The notes under the pieces are model-generated. The model had not been told where the DNA came from and did no database searches. It was given only the letters and a program-made list of their open reading frames with translations. This document shows, piece by piece, positions 9,555-17,686 of a stretch of DNA of 64,000 nucleotides. This stretch comes from Flavivirga eckloniae (GTDB taxonomy: Bacteria; Bacteroidota; Bacteroidia; Flavobacteriales; Flavobacteriaceae), in assembly GCF_002886045.1 (NCBI RefSeq), contig NZ_CP025791.1, forward strand, positions 1,200,001 through 1,264,000. Reading direction: 5' to 3'. Both the position numbers and the translations under genes were made by a program. Every line of letters begins with the position of its first letter. Position 1 is the stretch's first letter.

Positions 9555-10940
9555 ATGAAAAAACTCGTAACGGTTCTTTTCCTAATTCTATTCTTTATAC
9601 ACAGTTATTCGCAAAACATGACATTTCAGGTTGAGTTTTCGAAAAACTATGCAACACTGGATTTTTTAAATAATATATCCTCAACTCGCCAAACCAATCC
9701 GTACAAAAAGGCTTTTAACAAATCGAAATATAATACAGAAAAGTACAATCAACTCTTAAAAGCATTTGCCAACATAAACATTTTTTATTCGTACGAGTTT
9801 CCGCAATATCCTTACGGGAACAAAATTGGAGGGAACACCTATTTCATATTAAATAGAAACCTTCTTGAAAGTTCCAACCTAGAAGAATTTAAAAAGAAGT
9901 CATTTGGTATAATTCCAAACGAAGACCTCAACAAGCTTTACAACATTCTTGTTGAATTTCAACCTATTTACGAAGACCTTATTTATATTCCTTGCAAACC
10001 GCTTTTCGAAAAACAATTGAAAAACATACAAAGCCTTGTAGCGGCAGTTGATATCGATTCCCCTTTTAAACAGCTGTTACATTTTCATAAATCGAATTGG
10101 GATTTAAACCTGCCCTTTAAAATGTACATCTCTCCAATTCCGGATGAAAGAAAAATCGGGTTTACTGCTACTGCCTTTTACAATTTGGCCATAGCTGGAA
10201 TTCCTCAGGGCTTCGACAATTACAAACAGCTCCTGGCTGTTATGTTTCACGAATCGTTCCATATTTTGTATGATGAACAATCTCTAAAGGTTAAGGAAGA
10301 TATTGCTTCTTGGTTTAACGCTAACGACTCAAAAAATGCCAATTATGCTCAATTGCTATTCAATGAAGCCATAACCACTGCGACTGCCAACGGTTATTTG
10401 TATAAAAACTTGGCTGGTACACTACCAAAAGGAAATTGGTACAATAACAAATACATTGCTGAAATGGCCCAAAAAATGTATCCATTAGTCAAAACCTATC
10501 TGGATGAAAAAAAACAAATTGATCAAAAATTTATTAATAAGTATATCGCACTAATGGATAATGAGTTTCCGCAATGGCTGTATGATATTGATCATGTTTT
10601 AATGCAACGTTATATTATTTCGGAAAGCAAAGACGCCTACCGAAACTTATCAAAAAAGCATCGATACTCAAACATAAACGAATATAGAAACACAATTAGC
10701 GCCTTAACCATTCAAGAAATGAAAGGCCATCCTATTACTAAAGTTATTATAGTAACCAATAACAACGAAAAACACTTAAGCTTAATTAAAAACAGCTTTC
10801 AAGAATTAAAGCATTGGGCACCAAAGCCAAATTCGAATTTTGCATTCACGACATTTTTAAGCGATAAAACACACTTAATTATCATTAATTCACTATCAGA
10901 AGATATTTCGGGTTTATTGGAAAATCTGCATATTAAGTAA
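9555..10940 (+). CDS. Putative secreted zincin-like metalloprotein
   Basis: An upstream in-frame ATG exists at 9489, but it overlaps the repeat remnant; the ATG at 9555 gives a proper signal peptide (MKKLVTVLFLILFFIHSYS), so I use it (461 residues). The mature protein contains MFHESFHILYDE, an HExxH motif at about His232-His236, followed 35 residues after the second His by FNEAITTATANG, where Glu271 is in the usual place for the third ligand of gluzincins. The remainder is not recognised. A periplasmic or surface peptidase is plausible but unproven. Confidence 0.7.
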   Translation: MKKLVTVLFLILFFIHSYSQNMTFQVEFSKNYATLDFLNNISSTRQTNPYKKAFNKSKYNTEKYNQLLKAFANINIFYSYEFPQYPYGNKIGGNTYFILNRNLLESSNLEEFKKKSFGIIPNEDLNKLYNILVEFQPIYEDLIYIPCKPLFEKQLKNIQSLVAAVDIDSPFKQLLHFHKSNWDLNLPFKMYISPIPDERKIGFTATAFYNLAIAGIPQGFDNYKQLLAVMFHESFHILYDEQSLKVKEDIASWFNANDSKNANYAQLLFNEAITTATANGYLYKNLAGTLPKGNWYNNKYIAEMAQKMYPLVKTYLDEKKQIDQKFINKYIALMDNEFPQWLYDIDHVLMQRYIISESKDAYRNLSKKHRYSNINEYRNTISALTIQEMKGHPITKVIIVTNNNEKHLSLIKNSFQELKHWAPKPNSNFAFTTFLSDKTHLIIINSLSEDISGLLENLHIK

Positions 10941-10952
10941 TGTAAATTTTCA

Positions 10953-10983
10953 TGTAACTTTTTTACAATATCACAGTCTACAT
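10953..10983 (+). promoter_or_regulatory. Candidate ECF-sigma promoter upstream of the first ECF operon
   Basis: TGTAAC (10953-10958) followed after 18 bases by TCTACAT (10977-10983) resembles a GTAAC-type ECF -35 element with a -10 box. A TGTAAC/CTACAT pair also precedes the other ECF gene at 51108, but its spacing is 16 bases. The start codon is about 235 bases away, so either the leader is long or the match is accidental. Confidence 0.25.
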
Positions 10984-11219
10984 AATATATCTGTATCAAG
11001 GCGCTTTAACATGGTATAGAAAAGAAGAGGGAGAATATCTTTTGAAAAAATAGTGTTTACGCAAGCCTTTTTTACAATTAAAAATACATGCTATAAACTC
11101 TGAATATATAAGCATGGGCAATCTCTTCTTTACAAAAAGATGACATTTTTTTAAAATAAAATGCAATAGATTAAAAAACTGTCGTCTTTAAAACCAAAGA
11201 GCCTCTATAAACGGTTACA

Positions 11220-11759
11220 ATGAACTCGGAATCTGAAAACAGTAAAAAACTTAACGATTTTTTTGGTAGAGAATACCGGTCTCTTAAAGTTTATGTAAGC
11301 AACCGAATAAAAGACTCGGCCAGCAGAAGTGCCGAAGATATTATTCAGGATGTAGCCCTAAAACTATTCTCCGGAGCAGATAGATCTGCACCCATTAATA
11401 ATGTGGCTGGTTTTGTGTACAGGTCAATTAAAAACAGAATAATTGATATTATGCGTACATCTAAAAAAACGGAGCAAGTAGACATTGATTACGAGTACTT
11501 AAATCTGGCAGAAAAGATAAACCAGTCTACAGACGATCATATATCTGAAGACATAATTCCTGCTTTAAAAAGTAGCATAGAACAGCTTAAACCCGGTTAT
11601 AGAGATATTATTATAGCTGTAGATTTTGAAGGCTATACGTATAAAGAGATTTCCAAAGAAACTGGAATTCCAGAAGGCACACTTATGTCTCGAAGACATA
11701 GAGCCATTGGGATGTTATATAAAAAATTAGAATCAGAAATTAACAAACATAAAAATTAG
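11220..11759 (+). CDS. ECF RNA polymerase sigma factor
   Basis: 179 residues. Region 2 is at about 10-80 (FFGREYRSLKVYVSNRI ... AEDIIQDVALKLF ... VAGFVYRSIKNRIIDIMRT) and region 4 at about 120-172 (IEQLKPGYRDIIIAVDFEGYTYKEISKETGIPEGTLMSRRHRAIGML), the helix-turn-helix that reads the -35 element. It leads a tight operon with a membrane protein 6 bases downstream and a small HMA-like protein beyond, but with no recognisable anti-sigma factor. Activating signal unknown. Confidence 0.9.
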   Translation: MNSESENSKKLNDFFGREYRSLKVYVSNRIKDSASRSAEDIIQDVALKLFSGADRSAPINNVAGFVYRSIKNRIIDIMRTSKKTEQVDIDYEYLNLAEKINQSTDDHISEDIIPALKSSIEQLKPGYRDIIIAVDFEGYTYKEISKETGIPEGTLMSRRHRAIGMLYKKLESEINKHKN

Positions 11760-11765
11760 CATATC

Positions 11766-12170
11766 ATGAAAAACTTTTTCACACATAAATTCAGAAGTAA
11801 GTCTCCGATAGAGATTGCAGGCATAATCATCTTTGGAGCTATTGCTATCGCTGGATTAGCCATTTTGTTCGGCTTTGTAATCATGTGGCTATGGAATTGG
11901 CTTATGCCAGAAATTTTCGGACTAGCCACACTTACGTATTGGCAAGCTGTAGGTTTATTTATATTCTTAAAATTACTACTTGGAGGCTGCGGAGGCGGAG
12001 GAAAATCTTCTAAAAGTTCAAAACGAAAATGCGATGATGACTCAAAAACCGATTTCTCAAAATGGAAGCACTATGACGAGTTTTGGGAAGAAGAAGGCGA
12101 CGAGCTTTATAAACAATATATCTCACGCAAAACAAATCAAAATCAATCAAACGAATTAAAAGAACTCTAA
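11766..12170 (+). CDS. Small membrane protein with Gly/Cys-rich linker
   Basis: 134 residues. Two hydrophobic segments (IEIAGIIIFGAIAIAGLAILFGFVIMW; ATLTYWQAVGLFIFLKLLLGG) are followed by an unusual GCGGGGKSSKSSKRKCDDD stretch and an acidic, aromatic tail (FSKWKHYDEFWEEEGDELYKQY). Six bases after the ECF sigma stop, so surely co-transcribed. It could hold the sigma factor at the membrane, but it has no zinc-binding anti-sigma motif; that role is speculation. Confidence 0.75.
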   Translation: MKNFFTHKFRSKSPIEIAGIIIFGAIAIAGLAILFGFVIMWLWNWLMPEIFGLATLTYWQAVGLFIFLKLLLGGCGGGGKSSKSSKRKCDDDSKTDFSKWKHYDEFWEEEGDELYKQYISRKTNQNQSNELKEL

Positions 12171-12189
12171 TTCTTTAAAATCTTCTATT

Positions 12190-12408
12190 ATGCACCTGCT
12201 CATATTTAAAACAAACATTGAATCGAAGAAAAAAGTAAAATCCTTAAACCCAGTACTCAATAAACATTCTGATATTTTAGATTGGACTATCGACCTCGAA
12301 GACATCGATAATGTTCTAAGAATTGAAGCCACAAGTAACATTACAGAATCAGATATTATCGATATGGTTAGCATGCGTGGCTTTACCATAAAAACTTTAA
12401 CAGATTGA
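12190..12408 (+). CDS. Small HMA-fold-like protein without metal cysteines
   Basis: 72 residues, beginning MHLLIFKTNIESKKKVKSLN. The predicted beta-alpha-beta-beta-alpha-beta order and length (TNIESKKKVKSLNPVLNK ... WTIDLEDIDNVLRIEA ... ESDIIDMVSMRGFTIKTL) are those of heavy-metal-associated domains, yet the CxxC metal site is absent. Third gene of the ECF operon, 19 bases downstream. Probably a small cytoplasmic binding or regulatory protein; function unknown. Confidence 0.65.
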   Translation: MHLLIFKTNIESKKKVKSLNPVLNKHSDILDWTIDLEDIDNVLRIEATSNITESDIIDMVSMRGFTIKTLTD

Positions 12409-12586
12409 ATATAAAGCATTAAACACCTCATCGGGTTATCATAGATTTATGTATTAAGTTAAAATTCTTTATACGCCCTCGTCTTGCACAACAACGAAAG
12501 ATAAAAAACCGTTAAACCTATGATAAAACGAAAATTTGTAAATTAAATGCTTAAAGCATTACATTTACACCGAAAACAACGATACT

Positions 12587-13759
12587 ATGAATCCGTCTGC
12601 ACAAGGTTGGATAAAAAAGCTACTAAAAGAAATTGAAAAAAAAGATGCCATCTTTAATTTTAACGAAGAGGCATTTTACAATACATTAAGAAACTGTGGC
12701 TTTATTTACGGAAGCAATTTAGATATTATCGGGGGTATTCTTGATAAAAAGGATCTTACCGAGGAAGAACTTTGTAAAACAAATTTACTTTTAACGCTAT
12801 TATATACCCATAAAAAATCAAAGTCGAACATACCATTTATTAAAAGTGTTATAAACTTTTATACAGATATAAATGAACTTAAATTATCTTTCTTTCAAGA
12901 GTTATTAGGTGGTAAAAAATCGAGCGAACAACTTGAAAAAATAATACACAAACGCATACAAATAGATGCCAATGTACTCACCAAAAACTTTAAATATTTT
13001 ATAGTTAATGCCTTACTTTTTATTGATGCGCTAGCCTATAGGGAGTTTTTAAAAAACAATAGCATTTCAGTTAGTTACATAAAAAATCTGGAAGCCGCTA
13101 TAGAGTTTATTTCTCTAGATGTTCTAAACTCCAAAACCACAAAAAATCAATACGACGAAAGTTTGATAAAACTCTTCGAATCTTCGTTACGATTTAAAAA
13201 TAATACGCATATAGATTACGAAAAGGCCATTAAAATCATAAAAACACAGCAGGAAAAAAACTATGTTTTAGACTTAGCTTGTATGGCTACCTGGGGAGAC
13301 AGAACGATAGATGATAACGAACAACAATTTTTAATACAGTTAGGAACCGATTTAAACATTCACGTATCGCAAATTAATCAATCTATAGAAACCGTAAATC
13401 ATTTTTACAATACCAATAAAGACAACATAGCACTTTTAAGTTCTAAGAATATTGTACAAAGTTTTTACAACAACTCTAGCAAGATGGTTAACAAACTAAT
13501 TACAAGAAATAGCAAACGTCTGTACCAAGAGCTTAAAGACAGTAAAGAACTTATGGTTTTGTTATCGCAATCGACAGTTCGGGATTTAAATAACGAAGAG
13601 CAAAAAAAAGTACAAGAACAATTGCTGGATATTTTTAAATCTATTCCAAGTCTGGCTATATTCATGCTTCCGGGTGGCGCACTTTTACTCCCCCTGGTTA
13701 TTAAATTTATTCCGAAATTATTACCCTCTGCGTTTGATGATAATAGAATAGATGATTAA
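12587..13759 (+). CDS. LETM1-related protein with TerB-like middle region
   Basis: 390 residues. The C-terminal part (about 300-380) has the LETM1-type signature SIPSLAIFMLPGGALLLPL followed by VIKFIPKLLPSAF, a hydrophobic hairpin resembling the LETM1 domain of mitochondrial carriers. The middle (about 225-275; LDLACMATWGDRTIDDNEQQF) has the acidic DxxIDxxE look of TerB-like helical domains. Related flavobacterial proteins are annotated as LETM1-related and biofilm-associated. The downstream Crp/Fnr regulator starts 2 bases after its stop, so the two form an operon. Biochemical role unknown. Confidence 0.75.
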   Translation: MNPSAQGWIKKLLKEIEKKDAIFNFNEEAFYNTLRNCGFIYGSNLDIIGGILDKKDLTEEELCKTNLLLTLLYTHKKSKSNIPFIKSVINFYTDINELKLSFFQELLGGKKSSEQLEKIIHKRIQIDANVLTKNFKYFIVNALLFIDALAYREFLKNNSISVSYIKNLEAAIEFISLDVLNSKTTKNQYDESLIKLFESSLRFKNNTHIDYEKAIKIIKTQQEKNYVLDLACMATWGDRTIDDNEQQFLIQLGTDLNIHVSQINQSIETVNHFYNTNKDNIALLSSKNIVQSFYNNSSKMVNKLITRNSKRLYQELKDSKELMVLLSQSTVRDLNNEEQKKVQEQLLDIFKSIPSLAIFMLPGGALLLPLVIKFIPKLLPSAFDDNRIDD

Positions 13760-13761
13760 TT

Positions 13762-14331
13762 ATGAAAAAGCAGCTTCATACCTACTTAAATCGTTATGTT
13801 CCTTTTTCTGAAGAAGAAACAGACTTGTTTTACACATATCTTACGCCAAAAACATTTCAAAAAAAGGACTATATCCTAAAGGAAGGCGACGTATGCAAAA
13901 TTAAATTCTTTATTACAAAAGGCTTAATTCGTATTTTTAAGATTGACGATAAAGGCAATGAAAACATTATTCATTTTGGTATAGAAAATTGGTGGATGAC
14001 CAATATGGAAAGTTTTGTTACCCAACAACCCTCGCTTTTATATATTCAAGCTTTAGAAGAAACCTCCATACTCACTATAAGTAAGGCAGATTTAGAAAAA
14101 GCGTATACTACAATACCAAAACTGGAACGGTTGTTTAGGATTATCACAGAAAAAATGCTTATTGCTGTTGAACGTAAGAATGAGCATTATCTTAAAATGA
14201 GCAGTAAGGAACGGTATCGCGGATTTATAAATGAGCTTATGGCATTTTCGCAACGTGTTCCTCAATATATGATAGCCTCTTACCTAGATATTACACCAGA
14301 ATATTTAAGCGAGCTCAGAAAAAACAAATAG
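13762..14331 (+). CDS. Crp/Fnr-family transcription regulator (first of three)
   Basis: 189 residues: cyclic-nucleotide-binding-like beta-roll at about 20-115 (KDYILKEGDVCKIKFFITKGLIRIFKIDDKGNENIIHFGIENWWM), dimer helix, and a short C-terminal wHTH (SKERYRGFINELMAFSQRVPQYMIASYLDITPEYLSELRKN). No Fe-S cysteines of Fnr type are present, so the ligand is unknown. It is translationally coupled to the LETM1-like gene and lies 82 bases before the AhpD-like gene, a possible target. Confidence 0.9.
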   Translation: MKKQLHTYLNRYVPFSEEETDLFYTYLTPKTFQKKDYILKEGDVCKIKFFITKGLIRIFKIDDKGNENIIHFGIENWWMTNMESFVTQQPSLLYIQALEETSILTISKADLEKAYTTIPKLERLFRIITEKMLIAVERKNEHYLKMSSKERYRGFINELMAFSQRVPQYMIASYLDITPEYLSELRKNK

Positions 14332-14377
14332 TGTCTATTTCTTAAGACATCTTAATATCCACGGATTTTCTCTATCC

Positions 14378-14385
14378 TAACTTTG
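14378..14385 (+). promoter_or_regulatory. Probable -7 box for the AhpD-like gene
   Basis: TAACTTTG matches TANNTTTG and lies 28 bases before the ATG at 14414. An imperfect palindrome TGTCTATTTCTTAAGACA (14332-14349) lies just upstream and could be a regulator site. No clear -33 box. Confidence 0.4.
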
Positions 14386-14413
14386 TTTCATAATACAAAA
14401 ACAATATAAAATT

Positions 14414-14866
14414 ATGGAACGAATTACTTATGCTGATATCCCAGAAGGCATGTTTGAAAACTTAAGAGTTATTCAAGACTCGATAGACCATTCTACTCTA
14501 GATAATAAGCTAATAGGGCTTATTAAACTTAGGGTATCTCAAAAAAACGGTTGCGCGTATTGCGTAGATATGCACTACAAAGAATTACAACATGAAGGAG
14601 AAACAGAATTGCGCTTATCGTCGCTATGTGTTTGGGAAGAAACCCCTTATTTTACAGATAAGGAACGTATAGTATTAAAGTTTGCCGAAACCCTTACTAC
14701 AATAAATAGCTCCCCAATATCTGAAGAAGACTATGTTCCTTTATTAGATCATTTTAATAAAGAGGAAATATGCTACTTATCATTAGCCATAGCACAAATA
14801 AATACTTGGAACAGACTTATGAAAGTATTTAGATTTACTCCAGGAAATTATAAAGTGGAACATTAA
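14414..14866 (+). CDS. Carboxymuconolactone decarboxylase / AhpD-like protein
   Basis: 150 residues, cytoplasmic. The AhpD-type active site is visible in KNGCAYCVDMHYKELQHEGE: CxxC followed by His at the usual spacing, a dithiol centre that reduces peroxide or acts as a peroxidase partner. Flanking helices (FTDKERIVLKFAETLTTI; YLSLAIAQINTWNRLMKVF) fit the all-alpha family. It follows the Crp/Fnr gene in the same direction. Substrate unknown; an antioxidant role is inferred from the family. Confidence 0.88.
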   Translation: MERITYADIPEGMFENLRVIQDSIDHSTLDNKLIGLIKLRVSQKNGCAYCVDMHYKELQHEGETELRLSSLCVWEETPYFTDKERIVLKFAETLTTINSSPISEEDYVPLLDHFNKEEICYLSLAIAQINTWNRLMKVFRFTPGNYKVEH

Positions 14867-14871
14867 GCATT

Positions 14872-15009
14872 ATTAAATTATTCTTACGACTGATAATTAG
14901 TGGAAGTTTTATATCTGCTATTGCAGACCGATTTGGTTTTTGGCACAACAGCGAATTTTCTACAGGAATTAAAGGTTTTTTGATTATTCTCTATGGACCA
15001 GCTTTCTAA
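14872..15009 (+). pseudogene. Remnant of a DoxX-like membrane protein
   Basis: Directly after the AhpD-like gene, a frame without a usable start codon reads LRLIISGSFISAIADRFGFW, which matches the first transmembrane segment of flavobacterial DoxX-family proteins. It continues about 25 residues (HNSEFSTGIKGFLIILYGPAF) to a stop. A complete member is about 120-140 residues, so this looks like a gene that lost its start and most of its interior. DoxX genes often neighbour AhpD-like genes. Confidence 0.45.
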
Positions 15010-15112
15010 AGGTGATTTTTCACCTTAAACTTTATGAAAATAAAATATTATGAAATAGATATCATTTTAAATATAAGGTAGTTAAAGCCCCCTTTTCTTA
15101 CCTCAGATGTAT

Positions 15113-15160
15113 CACCCAAAAAAGTAGTTTTAATATTACATTTCTTGGGTGTTTTCTTTT
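15113..15160 (+). terminator. Candidate rho-independent terminator
   Basis: CACCCAA (15113-15119) pairs with TTGGGTG (15145-15151), with a few further A-T pairs inside, followed by TTTTCTTTT. The loop is long (about 25 bases). It would end the transcript of the AhpD-like gene. Confidence 0.4.
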
Positions 15161-15253
15161 ATACAATTATTTGAATTAAAAAAAAAAAATGTATTTTGCT
15201 ATATTTCAATTAGATTTACGAGTACTAGTTAACATCTAACCTAATAAAAAAGC

Positions 15254-16246
15254 ATGGCATCTTATACTATAAAAGAAATTAATGATATCTTAAAAGGTGA
15301 ATTAATAGGAAACACGACGCAATCAATTAGTGGACCTGAACAGTTACAAAATGCTGGTATTAATCATATAACTTTTATAGGAAGCACAAAATACATTAAG
15401 CTCTGGGCAGACTCAAAAGCTTCTGCTGCAATTGTTAACGACAATTTAAATGTAGAGCCCGGAGACAATCGTGCATTAATTAAAGTAAAAAATGCCGATT
15501 TAGCTATGGCTAAAGTTTTGGAGCTCTTTAATCCTCCTGCTCCAGAATTCGATATCGATATTCATCCTACAGCAACTATTCATAAAACTGCAAAAATTGG
15601 AAATGGATGTAAAATTGGAGCCAATTGTTATGTTGGTAAAAATGTAGAACTCGGCGACGGTGTTATTTTATACCCTAATGTTTGTGTTTTTGATGAAACA
15701 ACAATTGGTAACAATACTACGGTTTGGTCTGGAACAGTTATTCGGGAACGTTGTATAATTGGTAGCCATTGTATATTCCATACCAATGTAAGCATTGGTG
15801 CCGATGGTTTTGGATATCGCCCTAGCGATGATGGCCGTGGTCTTGTTAAAATACCACAAATTGGTAATGTTATTATTGGTCATTATGTTGAAATTGGAGC
15901 CAATTCCTGTGTAGATCGTGCTAAATTCAGTGCCACTATTGTTGGTGATGGTTGCAAAATAGACAACTTAGTACAAATAGCACATAATAGCGTTATGGGT
16001 CGTTTTTGTATTATGGCTGGTCATAGCGGACTTGCAGGCTCTGTAACTTTAGGTGATGGTGTTATTATTGGTGGAAGTGCTTCAATTAAAGATCACACGA
16101 CAATAGAATCTGGTGCTACAGTGGGTGCAGGTTCTGGTGTTATGAATAATGTAAAAGCCGGAGAAACCGTTTTAGGATACCCTGCACAAGATGCCAGAGA
16201 TATGCTAAAGCAATGGGTAGCCATGAGAAGACTTGCTAAAAAGTAG
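15254..16246 (+). CDS. lpxD: UDP-3-O-acylglucosamine N-acyltransferase (LpxD)
   Basis: 330 residues. The N-terminal uridine-binding domain (about 1-100: YTIKEINDILKGELIG ... INHITFIGSTKYIKLW) precedes a left-handed beta-helix of hexapeptide repeats (IHPTATIHKTAKIGNGCKIG ... IGNNTTVWSGTVI), then the catalytic segment VQIAHNSVMGRFCIMAGHSG with the essential His, and a C-terminal helix (DMLKQWVAMRRLAKK). It transfers the second hydroxyacyl chain in lipid A synthesis. It stands alone here, not beside lpxA or lpxC; flavobacteria can carry two lpxD-like genes, and this may be the stand-alone paralogue. Confidence 0.93.
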   Translation: MASYTIKEINDILKGELIGNTTQSISGPEQLQNAGINHITFIGSTKYIKLWADSKASAAIVNDNLNVEPGDNRALIKVKNADLAMAKVLELFNPPAPEFDIDIHPTATIHKTAKIGNGCKIGANCYVGKNVELGDGVILYPNVCVFDETTIGNNTTVWSGTVIRERCIIGSHCIFHTNVSIGADGFGYRPSDDGRGLVKIPQIGNVIIGHYVEIGANSCVDRAKFSATIVGDGCKIDNLVQIAHNSVMGRFCIMAGHSGLAGSVTLGDGVIIGGSASIKDHTTIESGATVGAGSGVMNNVKAGETVLGYPAQDARDMLKQWVAMRRLAKK

Positions 16247-16836
16247 TTCCCCCCATTAAAATCCATATATTTTTAAATATAAAAGCAATTGTTTTTATAT
16301 CATTCTTATAGTGAATTACAAGAATGACTTTAAAACAAAAAATATCCAGACTTCTACCTTGCACATCAGGTTGTCTGCCCTTAACGCTATTTTTTACCAT
16401 CAATGAAAAACTACCAAGAGCCCAAATTTTTGTCCTCAATATCGATAATCATCAATAGAACATAAAATTCCGGTAATTTCATCTTTAGCTATCATAGCAG
16501 AGCATTTAATTACACAACTGAAATACAGCGCTTAAATTCTCTAAATGTTTTGCTTTTTCATACTATAAACCTAGGTTTCTTACTTCGAATTCACGTTACT
16601 TTAAGAACACACCTGAACTTTTAATTCAAACTAAAAAAGAAGTTTTTTGACTAACAGCTTTAACTGTTAAAGGATTATTTTTATCAAAAATGTGCTTTCC
16701 AAATACTAGAAAACATGACGAAGAAACCTACTTTTCTAATTCTTCTATCCCTATTGAAGAATGTTTTACTTATTGAAGTTTATAAAATTGTTGCGAAAAA
16801 TAGCTGTAGAATCTTTTAAAGAAAAAAAATTGAAAT
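16247..16836. other. Intergenic stretch without recognised genes
   Basis: 590 AT-rich bases between lpxD and the next gene. A minus-strand reading frame of 67 codons at 16236-16439 overlaps the lpxD 3' end and resembles nothing I know. No hairpin with a T-run, no member of either repeat family and no RNA gene are visible. Confidence 0.6.
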
Positions 16837-17337
16837 ATGAAAAACTATAAAATTTTAATATTAGGTGCTCTTATAGTTTTTAACCTGAACTCTTTTTCTC
16901 AATCACTTTTACCTACTGCAAATATAGAAGGTGGCTATAATTCTGGATTTACTGGGAAAGTAGGTATTGGATTTACCACAATGAATTGGGGAGATCAAGG
17001 CGATTTTTCAGATTTTATGGACGACCTTGCTGCCCCTGCTATTGGTGGAAATTTGCAATACAAAATTAATAGGATAAATAAAGAGACCTTTCAAGGGCCT
17101 AATTTACAATTATTTGCTTCATTTCTAGGGTTATTAAGAGTTGGTGTAAATGGTTCATATCTTTTTAATAATGGAAATTCTATGTTCATATTTGAACCCG
17201 AAATTGGTATAACAGCCTTTACTATAATTACTATTAAATATACTTACAATTTAACTAATACTAACGGTTTTTTTCCTGACATTTATAAAAAGAGTGGAAT
17301 ACTATTGAGTCTAGATATTCCCATATTAGTATGGTAA
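16837..17337 (+). CDS. Secreted protein, probably small outer membrane beta-barrel
   Basis: 166 residues: signal peptide MKNYKILILGALIVFNLNSFSQ, then glycine- and aromatic-rich strands (ANIEGGYNSGFTGKVGIGFTT, GNLQYKINRI, GVNGSYLFNNGNSMFIFEPEIGITAF) ending in LLSLDIPILVW, where an aromatic final residue is typical of outer membrane barrels. Not recognised as a known family. Isolated by gaps of 590 and 349 bases. Confidence 0.65.
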   Translation: MKNYKILILGALIVFNLNSFSQSLLPTANIEGGYNSGFTGKVGIGFTTMNWGDQGDFSDFMDDLAAPAIGGNLQYKINRINKETFQGPNLQLFASFLGLLRVGVNGSYLFNNGNSMFIFEPEIGITAFTIITIKYTYNLTNTNGFFPDIYKKSGILLSLDIPILVW

Positions 17338-17399
17338 GAACAGAAAGAACTAATGGTTAAAGCATATATAATTAATTATATTTGTATACGTTGGAAAAT

Positions 17400-17423
17400 C
17401 GGAAAATCCTAACTGATTTTCCG
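17400..17423. repeat. Inverted repeat in the 17338-17686 gap
   Basis: CGGAAAATC (17400-17408) and GATTTTCCG (17415-17423) form a perfect 9-bp stem with a 6-base loop; no T-run follows. A TATATTTG box (17377-17384) lies 15 bases before it, so a short transcript or a long leader for the gene at 17687 is possible. The remaining 260 bases of this gap show nothing recognisable. Confidence 0.45.
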
Positions 17424-17686
17424 TAACTAACCATATACTAAACGTCAGTTTGTCTAAAAACTATGTTGCAAACAATAAAAATGCGAACAAATGTTATTGG
17501 TATTCCAGACTCACAAATTAGAAAAACTTATCTTTTTGACTAAAAATTAAATTTAAATTTCACAACCTCCGTCTGAATAATGGATTTTCATTGAATTAAT
17601 TAATACTTATTCTTTATAGAAAACAACTAGAAAGTACATTACCAAACATAGTATCTTAAAATAAAGTATAACATATAAAAAGTCTA

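Noticed and set aside
16236-16439. Minus-strand frame of 67 codons after lpxD
   Set aside because: Overlaps the lpxD end, no recognisable motif, no promoter or start context.
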